A stretch of DNA of 50,392 nt from WRDF01 sp031552235 (GTDB lineage: Bacteria > Bacteroidota > Bacteroidia > Bacteroidales > Rikenellaceae). The notes under the pieces were generated by a model that worked only from the letters and a program-made list of their open reading frames with translations, made no database searches and had not been told where the DNA came from. The DNA lies in the NCBI GenBank assembly GCA_031552235.1, contig JAVBMR010000015.1, positions 1 to 50,392 on the forward strand, in the 5' to 3' direction. Shown piece by piece: positions 1 to 8,069 of the stretch (position 1 is the stretch's first letter; each line of letters starts with the position of its first letter). A program made the position numbers and the translations under genes.

Positions 1-137
<137 letters not shown>

Positions 138-327
138 AAAATGTTTCGTTTCTAAATCTTGGCTTTATTTCAAAGGTAGAATTGACTTACTTAACTTGAA
201 TAGGTAAGTAAAAAAATTAAAATATTACTTTGAAGTAATAAACTTTAGCTGCTAAAATCTCTCAAAGAACGTATATCTTGTCGGTTGTGACTTCTTGACA
301 AAAACCGTTTGTTATCGAAACGGGTTG

Positions 328-358
328 CAAATATAGTCACGTTTTTCGATTCTGCAAA
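328..358 (-). promoter_or_regulatory. rRNA operon promoter P2 (Bacteroidetes type)
   Basis: On the minus strand TTTG at 355-358 (-33 box) is followed by exactly 19 bases and TATATTTG at 328-335 (-7 box). This is a full match to the Bacteroides primary-sigma consensus TTTG-N19-21-TAnnTTTG. It is the promoter nearest the 16S gene. Confidence 0.85.
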
Positions 359-437
359 ATTTACAGAAGAAAATTCCGAAAAAATCTTAGTTAGGAACGT
401 TATTTGCTTTGCGTGTGTTTCTCTCTCAAAGCGGATG

Positions 438-468
438 CAAATGTATGGACTTTTTCAGACTATGCAAA
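438..468 (-). promoter_or_regulatory. rRNA operon promoter P1 (Bacteroidetes type)
   Basis: On the minus strand TTTG at 465-468, then 19 bases, then TACATTTG at 438-445. Same exact architecture as P2, 110 bases further upstream, giving a tandem pair in front of the rRNA operon. Confidence 0.85.
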
Positions 469-649
469 CTTTTCGCGATCTTTTTTTCGCATTTATTTTA
501 CACTTTTTCGCATAGGACTTAGAGCTAACACTTTAGGCGAATAAAATTTCTGACAATAATTCGCAGTCATTTTGTTCCGGCGCTCGGATGACTCCACAAT
601 GACCGTGCGCCATACCTATATATATAATACGAGCAACCTGCGCAGGCCC

Positions 650-684
650 AAAATAAAAGCGGAAACTTCTGGAAAAGTTTCCGC
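650..684 (-). terminator. Intrinsic terminator of the DUF3078-protease operon
   Basis: On the minus strand GCGGAAACTT and AAGTTTCCGC form a 10-bp stem followed by TTTTATTTT. It lies ~70 bases after the stop of the last small gene of the operon. Confidence 0.85.
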
Positions 685-752
685 TTTCGGGTATCTGCGG
701 CACAAATTATTTTGCAAAACCGGACATTATCTTCCGGTTGTGGCGGCAGTCA

Positions 753-944
753 TCAATGAGTTCCCGGGTCGACAACCGCCGGCAACGAGTCGGGCAAAGC
801 CGCGGCGCCGATCGAATCCGCCGCTTCCCGCATCTCTATACTTGCCTGCCGCGCCGCTATCCTATCCATGCTTTCAATTACGGCCATGACCGCAACCGCC
901 AAAACCAACAGCGCCAATACCGCTCCCAAAATCCTTTTCAACAT
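753..944 (-). CDS. Tiny membrane-anchored protein, shortened paralog of its neighbour
   Basis: Encodes 63 aa: one hydrophobic N-terminal segment (residues 2-22, start MLKRILGAVLALLVLAVAVM) and a short charged tail. Its start closely parallels the upstream neighbour (MVKKILGAACALFVLVTVVM), and the tails share the pattern ADS...PDS, so the two look like a tandem duplicate. Unlike the neighbour it has no cysteine after the hydrophobic segment, so it should stay a single-pass anchored or secreted peptide rather than a lipoprotein. It follows the neighbour by 30 bases, with the operon terminator directly downstream. No known family recognised; it could also be a decaying copy. Confidence 0.6.
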   Translation of the reverse strand: MLKRILGAVLALLVLAVAVMAVIESMDRIAARQASIEMREAADSIGAAALPDSLPAVVDPGTH

Positions 945-974
945 ATTTTTATCTTTATCTGCCGCCGAAAATTC

Positions 975-1307
975 CTAAGCTATGTAATATTCACCCGTAA
1001 GCGTGTTGCTGCGGGAGGCCTGGCTGACCATCCAAATGCGGTCATCATTATCGGAAGATCGAGGTTGATACAATTCGTCTTTCCATTTTTCGCTACCAGT
1101 ATAAGGTATTATTTTAACTGTAGGAGCGAAGACAGCCTTGACCGCGGTCGAATCCGGCACAGGCCTGGCATCTACCGAATCCGCAGGCGCCTTCACCTCG
1201 GCCTCGGCCGAGCGCGCCCGTTTTCTGCTGCCGCAACCAGCGGAGGCCATCACGACCGTGACCAACACGAACAGCGCGCATGCCGCTCCCAAAATCTTCT
1301 TTACCAT
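975..1307 (-). CDS. Small putative lipoprotein behind an S41 protease
   Basis: Encodes 110 aa from the ATG at 1305-1307; a longer upstream reading overlaps the protease gene and lacks a signal sequence, so this start is preferred. Residues 3-20 are hydrophobic and are followed by ASAGC, a plausible lipobox, so the protein is probably lipidated and held in the envelope. The rest is charged with no recognised domain. It starts 13 bases after the S41 protease stop, hence is co-transcribed. By analogy with E. coli NlpI, a lipoprotein adaptor for the related protease Prc, a protease partner or substrate role is conceivable, but that is inference. Confidence 0.7.
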   Translation of the reverse strand: MVKKILGAACALFVLVTVVMASAGCGSRKRARSAEAEVKAPADSVDARPVPDSTAVKAVFAPTVKIIPYTGSEKWKDELYQPRSSDNDDRIWMVSQASRSNTLTGEYYIA

Positions 1308-1320
1308 AATTTTTCGGTTT

Positions 1321-2937
1321 TTAATCGTTATCCAGAACCTCCAGCGCCGCGCCGATCTCGTTATCAAGTGCATACTCCTGCGAATACATCCCGGCATCTT
1401 CCAGCGGCGTGTTGCGGCCGATATACGCGCGGATCCTCGCCTCCATAAACGGGCGCGACACGGCGATATCCTTATAGTTAGGCTTCACTCCCTGTGCCGA
1501 GGCGTACTGTATGAAATTATCGAACAATTTAGTGTCGCCGTCCAGCAGGGCATTCAGCTCGGGGATCGTCCTGACTTCGTTGAGTTTATCCCTGTTGCGG
1601 TCGGCATACTCCATCGTGTACCTGTATAATATATTACGGTTGGCGACCTGTATGTAATATTTAGTGATCCCGGCCGTATCGAGCGGCACGAAAATATCGG
1701 GCATGATCCCGCCGCCGCCGTATACGGTCTTACCGCCGGGGGTAGTAAATTTCAGGCTGTCTGCGAAATGGATGCTGTCGGCCGAGAAGAACTCGTTATG
1801 CGCATAACGTTTGGCCATATCGGCCATGTAATCTTCCAACCCGTTTTCATAAGACTTCTGGATAGAGCGGCCAGTTGGGGTATAATAGCGTGCGATGGTG
1901 AGCCTGAACGCCGAACCGTCACGGAACGGTATCTGTTCCTGCACCAGCCCTTTACCGAACGACCTGCGCCCTACGACAGTCCCCCGGTCGTTGTCCTGCA
2001 AAGCCCCGGTAAGGATTTCGCTGGATGAGGCGCTGCCCTCGTCTATCAGCACCGCCATCTCCATATCAGCGTATTTACCCGTGCCGTCGCTGTACTGTTC
2101 CTGCCGGTTCTTTTTCCTATCCTCGGTATACACAATGAGTTTACCCCCGGGCAGGAACGTATTGGCTATCAGTATGGCCTGATCGAGGAATCCGCCGCCG
2201 TTGCCGCGCAGGTCGAAGATCAATTTTTTCATCCCCTGGCTTTCGAGGAACTTCAGCGCTTCCTGCAGTTCGGATATGGAATTGCGCGAGAATGTAGACA
2301 ACTTGACGAAGCCGATCTCCGGTTTTATCATGTAGGCGGCATCCACGCTTTTCACTATCACCTTGCCTCGGATCACCGTTACGGGCACGAAATCAGCGAT
2401 ACCCTGCCGCTGGAGTTTTAGGCGTACCTCGGTGCCGCCTTTTCCCTTGAGCATCTTGAGTATGTCGTCCTGCGGCACTTTTCGTCCGGCTACAAGGCTG
2501 TCGTCTATCATTATTATGCGGTCGCCGTTGTGCAGGCCGGCCTTGTCGCTCGGCCCCCCCGATATCACGTTCAGCACGACGACCGTATCGGTCAGCATGT
2601 TGAAGTGTATGCCTATGCCTTCGAACTCCCCTTCGAGGGCCTCGTTAACTTCCGTGAATTCCTTTGCCGGCATATACACCGAATGCGGGTCGAGGCCGGC
2701 GAGCAGGTCGGGAATGACGCTTTCCGTGAGCGAATCCATATTGACCGGGTCTATATACCTGCTGTCTATCAGCGATAGCATGTAAACGAGCTTGTTCTCG
2801 GCAAACCTGCCGGCCGCCACACGGCCTGCGGGGTTTATATTGCGGGGCGCCGTCATTTTTCCTATCCATATCCCCGCGGCGGTGGCCAGCGCAATGAGGA
2901 GCGGGCAGATTATTTTGTTCGTAGTGTTTTTGTACAT
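1321..2937 (-). CDS. C-terminal processing peptidase, S41 family
   Basis: Encodes 538 aa. Residues 9-26 form an N-terminal membrane anchor or signal segment. A PDZ domain covers about 105-190 (VLNVISGGPSDKAGLHNGD). The protease domain holds GSASSSEI with the likely nucleophile Ser304 and GRRSFGKG with the general base Lys329; the 25-residue spacing equals that of the Ser/Lys dyad in D1P/CtpA proteases. The enzyme would cleave C-terminal tails of exported proteins in the periplasm. Length is typical of Bacteroidetes S41 peptidases. It follows the DUF3078 gene by 33 bases and precedes two tiny envelope genes in one operon. Confidence 0.93.
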   Translation of the reverse strand: MYKNTTNKIICPLLIALATAAGIWIGKMTAPRNINPAGRVAAGRFAENKLVYMLSLIDSRYIDPVNMDSLTESVIPDLLAGLDPHSVYMPAKEFTEVNEALEGEFEGIGIHFNMLTDTVVVLNVISGGPSDKAGLHNGDRIIMIDDSLVAGRKVPQDDILKMLKGKGGTEVRLKLQRQGIADFVPVTVIRGKVIVKSVDAAYMIKPEIGFVKLSTFSRNSISELQEALKFLESQGMKKLIFDLRGNGGGFLDQAILIANTFLPGGKLIVYTEDRKKNRQEQYSDGTGKYADMEMAVLIDEGSASSSEILTGALQDNDRGTVVGRRSFGKGLVQEQIPFRDGSAFRLTIARYYTPTGRSIQKSYENGLEDYMADMAKRYAHNEFFSADSIHFADSLKFTTPGGKTVYGGGGIMPDIFVPLDTAGITKYYIQVANRNILYRYTMEYADRNRDKLNEVRTIPELNALLDGDTKLFDNFIQYASAQGVKPNYKDIAVSRPFMEARIRAYIGRNTPLEDAGMYSQEYALDNEIGAALEVLDND

Positions 2938-2970
2938 TCCGAGTGTTTCCCGGGCTTTCCCCGGATAATT

Positions 2971-3957
2971 TTATTTGTTTTTTATGAGATACGCCAAACC
3001 GAAACTTATTGCCGTCCTGTATTGCATCGAATTAGGTTTTTCCGCGTTCGAAAGCTCGTCGTAGCGCAACTCGACATTCAGCGATGTTTCCAGTATCTTC
3101 AGCGAGGTGATATAAAAAGTGGTATCAAACCTGAAGTTCGGGTTAGAGTGCATATCCGAGAAAGAATACATTTCCGACCTGATGCGCAGGACATCCTTAA
3201 CGACCTGCTGTTCGTAATTTATCTTCAACGACGGGCCTGCCTGCCACAATACCCGTTTACCCGATTCAACGCCGAACGAACCTTTGGGTTTATCCGACAG
3301 TTCGTCGTCGAGAACAAACGTCGCGTTGCCGCTTATGGGCGAGAACAGAAATACAAGAGGCCCCTCCTTGTAGGTTATACCCGCCGAAAGGGACAGATAA
3401 CCCGGCGACATGAAGTCGCTGCGTTTGGTTTCGTCGTCCCTGTTCTTGTATCCGGGAGCGAACTGGCTCCGCAGGTTGCCGTTCATCGAGTAGAACCATT
3501 TTTTGTGTATGGTCCAGTTGGACTTTATGTTTATCTTGAATTCGTCCTGGTTTTTGAATTTTTCCTTTTCCACATAATTTTCACCGTATTTGGCGTTGAC
3601 AGTGGATTCGAGCGAGAATTTCGTGATCTTGAACGTATGCCTGAAATCCAGGTTAGATAGAATATTCAGGTTGTTGTCACCGCCGGATGCCCAGTTGTCG
3701 AAACTGTTTTGCTGGAACTTCAGGCTTGCCCGCAGTTCCACGTAGTTGCGTTCCTTGCGCCGCTGCCTTTTCATCTCCTGCAGCAGGGCCTCGTTGACAT
3801 ACTCGAATTTGTAGTCGGGCCTGATCGCGATCTTGTCTTTCGGGACCACGGGCGGGAGCAGCTCCAGCTCCTGCGTGTCCCGGATGGTAAACTGCGCGAG
3901 TGCCGGCAAAGGCATAAGCGACAATAAAGCCAAAACTGCGAGTTTAACGGTTTTCAT
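2971..3957 (-). CDS. DUF3078 family outer-membrane/periplasmic protein
   Basis: Encodes ~328 aa from the ATG at 3955-3957: signal peptide (MKTVKLAVLALLSLMPLPALAQ), then a body rich in alternating beta-strand patterns (ELRASLKFQQNSFDNWASGGDNNLNI...) typical of DUF3078, a Bacteroidetes family expected to form a beta-barrel. A start seven codons upstream (3978) is possible. However, a -7 box TATATTTG at 3986-3993 (minus) would place the transcript start near 3980, which favours the inner ATG. First gene of a four-gene operon with the S41 protease. Function unknown. Confidence 0.85.
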   Translation of the reverse strand: MKTVKLAVLALLSLMPLPALAQFTIRDTQELELLPPVVPKDKIAIRPDYKFEYVNEALLQEMKRQRRKERNYVELRASLKFQQNSFDNWASGGDNNLNILSNLDFRHTFKITKFSLESTVNAKYGENYVEKEKFKNQDEFKINIKSNWTIHKKWFYSMNGNLRSQFAPGYKNRDDETKRSDFMSPGYLSLSAGITYKEGPLVFLFSPISGNATFVLDDELSDKPKGSFGVESGKRVLWQAGPSLKINYEQQVVKDVLRIRSEMYSFSDMHSNPNFRFDTTFYITSLKILETSLNVELRYDELSNAEKPNSMQYRTAISFGLAYLIKNK

Positions 3958-4021
3958 TTGTATTTGGGTCCATTTCATTAATTTACAAATATACGATTTT
4001 TATTTTTCATGCTTCGTTCGC

Positions 4022-4059
4022 AAAAAAATAAAAAATCCGGCGGAAATATTTCCCGCCGG
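4022..4059 (-). terminator. Intrinsic terminator after the aldo/keto reductase
   Basis: Minus-strand hairpin CCGGCGGGAAATATTTCCGCCGG followed by ATTTTTTATTTTTTT. Directly downstream of the reductase stop. Confidence 0.88.
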
Positions 4060-4085
4060 TAATAATACATATGGATGCCGTCTGC

Positions 4086-4937
4086 CTACCAGGCAACCCT
4101 GTCGGGATCGTAGCCGGTTCCGGTTTCCACCTTTATCTCCGATATGAGCGCGAGGTCGCCGGCCGAGAGGCTGAAGTCGAAGATATTGGCGTTCTCCCTG
4201 ATCCTCGACGGCGTGACCGACTTTGGAAGCGGGATAAAACCTTTCTCCAGATGCCAGCGAAGGCATATCTGGGCCGGCGTCTTTCCGTATTTTGCCGCCA
4301 TCTCGTCCAGCAGGCCCGCCTTCAAAAGGTTTCCGCGCGAAAAAGGCCCCCATGCCTCTATCGCGATATCGTTCTGTCGGCAGAAATCGACTGTTTCCTG
4401 CTGCGGCAGCCCCGGGTGCAACTCTATCTGGTTGACCATGGGTTTCGTCGCCGACATCTCCATGAGCGATTCGAGGTGGTGCGGCTTGAAATTGCTGACC
4501 CCTATGGCCTTTACCCTGCCTTTTTGGTATAATTGCTCCATGGCGTTCCATGTTTCACGGTTCAGATGCGCCCAGTCGTCCGGGGCGCGTTTGACACGCG
4601 GCCAGTGTATGAGGTAGAGGTCGAGGTATTCCATTCCCAATTTATCCATGCTAGTTTCGAACGCCTTGAGGGTCGATTCGTAGCCCTGGTCGTCGTTCCA
4701 GAGTTTGGTGGTCACGAATATTTCCTCCCTCGGAATGCCGCTGTCGCGTACCGCGCGGCCGACATCGGCCTCGTTTTTGTATATGGCGGCTGTGTCTATA
4801 TGGCGGTAGCCCTCGTCCAGCGCCGTCCTGACAGAGTTGTAAGCCTCATCGCCGGAAGCCATGAGGAAAGTCCCGAACCCAAGCCGGGGTATGCAGTAAC
4901 CGTTATCGAGTTTGATCGTACTTTTAGGCGATTTCAT
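4086..4937 (-). CDS. Aldo/keto reductase
   Basis: Encodes 283 aa, the normal length for bacterial AKR enzymes of the 2,5-diketo-D-gluconate reductase type. The catalytic tetrad is visible: Asp48 (HIDTA), Tyr53 (AIYKNE), Lys78 (TTKLW), His111 (LIHWP). The NAD(P)H-binding region near the C terminus has PKSVTPSRIRENANIF. It should reduce carbonyls (aldehydes or keto sugars) with NADPH in the cytoplasm; the substrate cannot be read from the sequence. A -7 box TATCTTTG lies at 4955-4962 on the minus strand without a well-spaced -33 box. Confidence 0.95.
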   Translation of the reverse strand: MKSPKSTIKLDNGYCIPRLGFGTFLMASGDEAYNSVRTALDEGYRHIDTAAIYKNEADVGRAVRDSGIPREEIFVTTKLWNDDQGYESTLKAFETSMDKLGMEYLDLYLIHWPRVKRAPDDWAHLNRETWNAMEQLYQKGRVKAIGVSNFKPHHLESLMEMSATKPMVNQIELHPGLPQQETVDFCRQNDIAIEAWGPFSRGNLLKAGLLDEMAAKYGKTPAQICLRWHLEKGFIPLPKSVTPSRIRENANIFDFSLSAGDLALISEIKVETGTGYDPDRVAW

Positions 4938-5033
4938 AATCTGGCAAGTTTTATCAAAGATAAAGATTTTTGCCGACCCGCGGAAAGCAAACCCGTAAAA
5001 AGAAATTAGTATCTTTACAAAAAACTATATAAT

Positions 5034-5876
5034 ATGAAATATTTCGGAGCACATGTCAGCGCGGCGGGCGGGGTCGAGAACGCCCCGGTCAATTCCCACG
5101 ACATAAAAGGCAGGGCGTTCGCGCTTTTCACAAAAAACCAGCGCCAGTGGGTAGCCGCCCCTCTGACGCAAAAATCGATAGAGGCGTTCAAGGCAAACTG
5201 CGCGAAATTCGGCTACGAGCCGTTTATGATCCTGCCCCACGACAGCTACCTGATCAACCTCGGGCATCCCGAGAGCGACGCGCTCGAAAAATCGCGCGAG
5301 GCGTTCCTCGACGAGATGCGGCGCTGCGAACAACTGGGACTCGACAGGCTCAACTTCCACCCAGGCAGCTCGCTCGGCAAAATAAGCGACGAGGCGTGCC
5401 TCGATATCGTGGCCGACTCGATAAACATCGCGCTCGGCAAGACCTCGGGCGTCACGGCCGTGATCGAGAACACCGCCGGGCAGGGTTCGAATGTGGGCCA
5501 CAGGTTCGAACACCTGGCCCGCATCATTTCGAAAGTGGAGGATAAGTCGCGCGTGGGGGTGTGCCTCGACACGTGCCATTCGCTGGCGGCGGGGTACGAC
5601 CTGCGCACGAAAGAGGCGTGCGACGCCACATTTGCCGAGTTCGACAGGGTGGTCGGGTTCAAATACCTGCGCGGCATGCACCTCAACGACGCCACAAAAA
5701 CGCTGGGGTCGCACGTAGACCGCCATACCAGCCTCGGCAAAGGGGTACTCGGCCTCGAATGTTTCAGGTATATTGCAAACGACCCCCGTTTCGACGACAT
5801 GCCGCTCATCCTCGAAACCCCCGACGAGGAATTATGGCCGAAGGAGATCGAAATACTCTACGGTTTCATCGAATAA
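5034..5876 (+). CDS. nfo: Endonuclease IV (apurinic/apyrimidinic endonuclease)
   Basis: Encodes 280 aa. All nine zinc ligands of E. coli Nfo are at the same residue numbers: His69, His109, Glu145, Asp179, His182, His216, Asp229, His231 and Glu261, in the motifs NFHPGSSLG, ENTAGQG, LDTCHSLAAGYD, HLNDAT and HVDRH. The enzyme cuts the backbone 5' of abasic sites in base-excision repair. It is transcribed divergently from the aldo/keto reductase, with the imperfect -7 box TATCTTTA about 25 bases before the start. It converges on the esterase gene with only 17 bases between stops. Confidence 0.98.
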   Translation: MKYFGAHVSAAGGVENAPVNSHDIKGRAFALFTKNQRQWVAAPLTQKSIEAFKANCAKFGYEPFMILPHDSYLINLGHPESDALEKSREAFLDEMRRCEQLGLDRLNFHPGSSLGKISDEACLDIVADSINIALGKTSGVTAVIENTAGQGSNVGHRFEHLARIISKVEDKSRVGVCLDTCHSLAAGYDLRTKEACDATFAEFDRVVGFKYLRGMHLNDATKTLGSHVDRHTSLGKGVLGLECFRYIANDPRFDDMPLILETPDEELWPKEIEILYGFIE

Positions 5877-5893
5877 CAGCCCTCCCGCAGGGA

Positions 5894-6691
5894 CTACCTC
5901 ACCCCCATTTGCCTGAGGACCATAAGCAGCGCGGCATCGCATACCGTATTGTGGTCAAAGCCGGAGAGTTCGTGGTAATCCACGCTCTTGTTGCCGACGC
6001 TTTTCAGGGCTTCGTACAGGTAGAAATTCTCGGCCGTGCGGCACGACATCTCCAGATCCCTGTCGCCCACTACGATAAGGAACGGCGCGGTATCTTTGCG
6101 GATATGCGCGAGGGGTGCGTACTTATCCATATAAGGCATTTCCTTGGGCAGGCCCAACTCCTTGCGGATGGTGTAATGGGTCATCGTCTGGCCGCTTATC
6201 GGACAGAACCCGGCCAGCGCGTCGGGATCGATACCATACGGAGCAAGGTAGCTTTTGTCAAGCCCGAGCAATAACGCCAAATAACCTCCTGCCGAATGGC
6301 CGCCGACATAGACCTTTGTCGTGTCGCCGCCGTATTTTGCAATATTGCGCACCGTCCACGCCACCGCGGCGGCCGCGTCTTCTATATAGACGGGATGCTC
6401 AACTTTAGGGCTCATGCGGTGGGTGGCCGCCACGACACATACCCCCCTTTCCTTCAACACTCGGGGGATATACTTTTCTTCGCCCTCCAGTCCGCCGCCA
6501 TGAAACCACACAAGCGTGGCGAACCCTTTTTTACCTTCGGGATAATACACGTCCAGCACGCACTTTTCCGCGGCGTATTCGTCCTGCACCGTCCCCCTGT
6601 AATTTATATTCCGCTCTGTTTTATACCCTTGGGCATAGGCGGCGGCCGAAACGAATGCAAGGAAGAAGGCAAGTACAAGTTTGTTTCTCAT
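5894..6691 (-). CDS. Exported alpha/beta hydrolase (esterase/lipase)
   Basis: Encodes 265 aa with a signal peptide (MRNKLVLAFFLAFVSAAAYAQ). The oxyanion-hole motif HGGG lies at 64-67. The nucleophile elbow GHSAGG gives Ser133; the rest of the triad is probably Asp210 (VVGDRD) and His247 (GFDHNT). This fits the BD-FAE/carboxylesterase branch of HSL-like hydrolases, often acting on acylated polysaccharides or small esters in the periplasm; the actual substrate is unknown. Stand-alone gene with -7 box TATCTTTG at 6711-6718 (minus) and no clear -33 box. Confidence 0.9.
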   Translation of the reverse strand: MRNKLVLAFFLAFVSAAAYAQGYKTERNINYRGTVQDEYAAEKCVLDVYYPEGKKGFATLVWFHGGGLEGEEKYIPRVLKERGVCVVAATHRMSPKVEHPVYIEDAAAAVAWTVRNIAKYGGDTTKVYVGGHSAGGYLALLLGLDKSYLAPYGIDPDALAGFCPISGQTMTHYTIRKELGLPKEMPYMDKYAPLAHIRKDTAPFLIVVGDRDLEMSCRTAENFYLYEALKSVGNKSVDYHELSGFDHNTVCDAALLMVLRQMGVR

Positions 6692-6784
6692 AATGGGATA
6701 GTTTTGTTTTCAAAGATATAAAAATCTTTAATACTTATCCGCAATAATGCCGTCCATCCCACCTATGCACTGAAGGGCGGCAGA

Positions 6785-6831
6785 CCAACGGCTTGCTTCG
6801 CAAGCCGCAACCATAACAACAAATCTTAAAT
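6785..6831 (-). repeat. Partial copy of a dispersed hairpin repeat
   Basis: Minus strand reads TTGTTGTTATGGTTGCGGCTTGC then GAAGCAAGCCG, forming a GGCTTGC/GCAAGCC hairpin. The TTGTTATAGTTTCGGCTTGC-like segment recurs at 9805-9830 and 32189-32210. Confidence 0.55.
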
Positions 6832-6861
6832 GGGGGCAATAGTGTTTTATGTTGGCAGCCC

Positions 6862-7302
6862 TTATTTGGATGCCGCCGAGGCGTACTTCCATATATAATA
6901 GTCTGCCGAGTAGCGGCCGCCGCCGGAAATGGTCAGCGCGGCAAATACCACGAAATAGAGCAGCGGCAATTCCGATCCCGCCAGGGAGAATGGCGCGTGG
7001 ACGATAAAAGCCGCCACTCCCATTCCGAAGAGCAGCGAAAAAGCGCCGAGCCGTGTGAACAGCCCAAGGATGACAAGGGCCGATCCGACCGTTTCGGCCA
7101 GCATTATGAGTATGAAAGACAACTTGCCGCCGATGCCTATGGGGTCTCCGAAGGCGGCGGAAATCTCCGCGTAGTTCGCAACCTTGGCCAAACCGTGCGA
7201 GATCATCATCGCGCCGGCCAGTACCCTGAGTAATAATATGCCCATGTCGATGCCTTTTGGGCCGGTTGCCGCCCCGAGGATATTCCTGATAGTCCTGTTC
7301 AT
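6862..7302 (-). CDS. DoxX family membrane protein
   Basis: Encodes 146 aa with four predicted membrane helices. The first (GILLLRVLAGAMMISHGLAKV) carries the LRxxxGxxxxxHGxxK signature of DoxX. Helix 2 is LSFILIMLAETVGSALVILGLFTRL; the others are FSLLFGMGVAAFIVHAPF and LPLLYFVVFAALTISGGG. DoxX proteins sit in the inner membrane; the best-known relatives are linked to quinone or thiosulfate chemistry, but no role can be assigned here. Single gene; no strong promoter or terminator was seen. Confidence 0.9.
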   Translation of the reverse strand: MNRTIRNILGAATGPKGIDMGILLLRVLAGAMMISHGLAKVANYAEISAAFGDPIGIGGKLSFILIMLAETVGSALVILGLFTRLGAFSLLFGMGVAAFIVHAPFSLAGSELPLLYFVVFAALTISGGGRYSADYYIWKYASAASK

Positions 7303-7414
7303 AATATATTATATTGTTATTTGATTGGTTCGTTCCTTTGTGCAAAGCAAAAGTCCTGCCGTACCGTTTTTTTTGCTGCCGCGGCAATCTATTTCAGACT
7401 TTTTCCTCTCAAAT

Positions 7415-7445
7415 TTTGGTATAAAAAAAAAGTATGCTAAATTTG
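7415..7445 (+). promoter_or_regulatory. Promoter of tRNA-His
   Basis: TTTG at 7415-7418, 19 bases, TAAATTTG at 7438-7445; an exact Bacteroidetes primary promoter starting transcription ~28 bases before the tRNA. Confidence 0.85.
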
Positions 7446-7478
7446 CACTCCGATTCGCACACTTGCGGGTTGTACATG

Positions 7479-7552
7479 GTGGTAGTAGCTCAGTCGGTTA
7501 GAGCGTCGGATTGTGGTTCCGAAGGTCGTGGGTTCGAACCCCATCTTCCACC
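7479..7552 (+). tRNA. tRNA-His (GTG)
   Basis: Cloverleaf with acceptor GTGGTAG/CTTCCAC (one U-U mismatch), D arm GCTC...GAGC, anticodon stem TCGGA/TCCGA with loop TTGTGGT (anticodon GTG) and T arm GTGGG-TTCGAAC-CCCAT. The extra G at 7478 faces C at 7552, matching the G-1:C73 pair that identifies tRNA-His. The 3' CCA is not fully encoded. Confidence 0.97.
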
Positions 7553-7561
7553 CAAGTAAAA

Positions 7562-7587
7562 GTCGGACTAATAGTCCGGCTTTTTTT
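7562..7587 (+). terminator. Terminator of tRNA-His
   Basis: Hairpin GTCGGACT-AAT-AGTCCGGC followed by seven T, ten bases after the tRNA. Confidence 0.88.
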
Positions 7588-7672
7588 GTATCTTTGCTTT
7601 TCTGCCAACCTGCCCGGTCGGAGTGACAATCTGGCACGAGGGGACTGAAAAAATGTTCGTTTTCGGCGCCTT

Positions 7673-7695
7673 TTTGTCAGCATATGAGCGACAAA
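7673..7695. promoter_or_regulatory. Inverted repeat upstream of groES, possible operator
   Basis: TTTGTC, 11 bases, GACAAA, about 80 bases before groES. No classical CIRCE element is present. The position suits a heat-shock control site, but this is a short inverted repeat and only a guess. Confidence 0.35.
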
Positions 7696-7772
7696 GGAGC
7701 TTTGGCATATTATGTGAATAATAGGTAACCGTTCAAAATAAAAATACCTTTTAAAATCTTAAAAATAGAGTC

Positions 7773-8042
7773 ATGAAAATTAAACCGTTATCAGACAGAG
7801 TTTTGATCGAGCCCAATCCGGCTGAGGAAAAAACAGCGGGAGGCCTCTTCATCCCCGACACCGCAAAAGAAAAACCGCTCGCGGGCAAGGTTATCGCCGT
7901 TGGTCCCGGCACGTCGGAAGTGACGATGGAAGTGAAAGTCGGCGACGAGGTTCTCTACGGAAAGTACGCCGGAACTGAAGTCAACGTGGAAGGCAAGGAT
8001 TACATTATCATGCGCCAGAGCGATATTCTGGCCGTTATCTAA
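7773..8042 (+). CDS. groES: Co-chaperonin GroES
   Basis: Encodes 89 aa with the GroES signature at the N terminus (KPLSDRVLIEPNPAEEKTAGGLFIPDTAKEKP), including the mobile loop around residues 16-32, and the C-terminal GKDYIIMRQSDILAVI. It forms the heptameric lid of the GroEL chamber in the cytoplasm. groEL starts 27 bases downstream, so the two form the usual operon. The long AT-rich leader after tRNA-His holds an inverted repeat that may take part in stress control. Confidence 0.98.
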   Translation: MKIKPLSDRVLIEPNPAEEKTAGGLFIPDTAKEKPLAGKVIAVGPGTSEVTMEVKVGDEVLYGKYAGTEVNVEGKDYIIMRQSDILAVI

Positions 8043-8069
8043 ATCGTTAAAGGTTAAAAATTCAAAGCA

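Larger units (their letters stand above)
138..649 (-). other. rRNA leader and promoter region, no convincing gene
   Basis: About 510 bases without a credible gene. It holds two promoters (328-358 and 438-468) and a ~185 nt AT-rich transcribed leader before the 16S. The leader contains short self-complementary stretches, such as the ATTACTT/AAGTAAT arms near 224-239, that could help rRNA processing. Short open frames here have no recognisable protein content. The part beyond 470 shows nothing I can name. Confidence 0.7.

Noticed and set aside
309..515. 68-codon open frame in the rRNA leader
   Set aside because: It overlaps both rRNA promoters on the other strand and the peptide has no family-like features.
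6728..7387. 219-codon frame overlapping DoxX
   Set aside because: Arginine-rich shadow of the DoxX gene in another frame; DoxX has clear helices and motifs.
7589..7596. TATCTTTG after the tRNA-His terminator as groES promoter
   Set aside because: No -33 box at the right distance, and it lies in the terminator T-run; groES promoter left unassigned.
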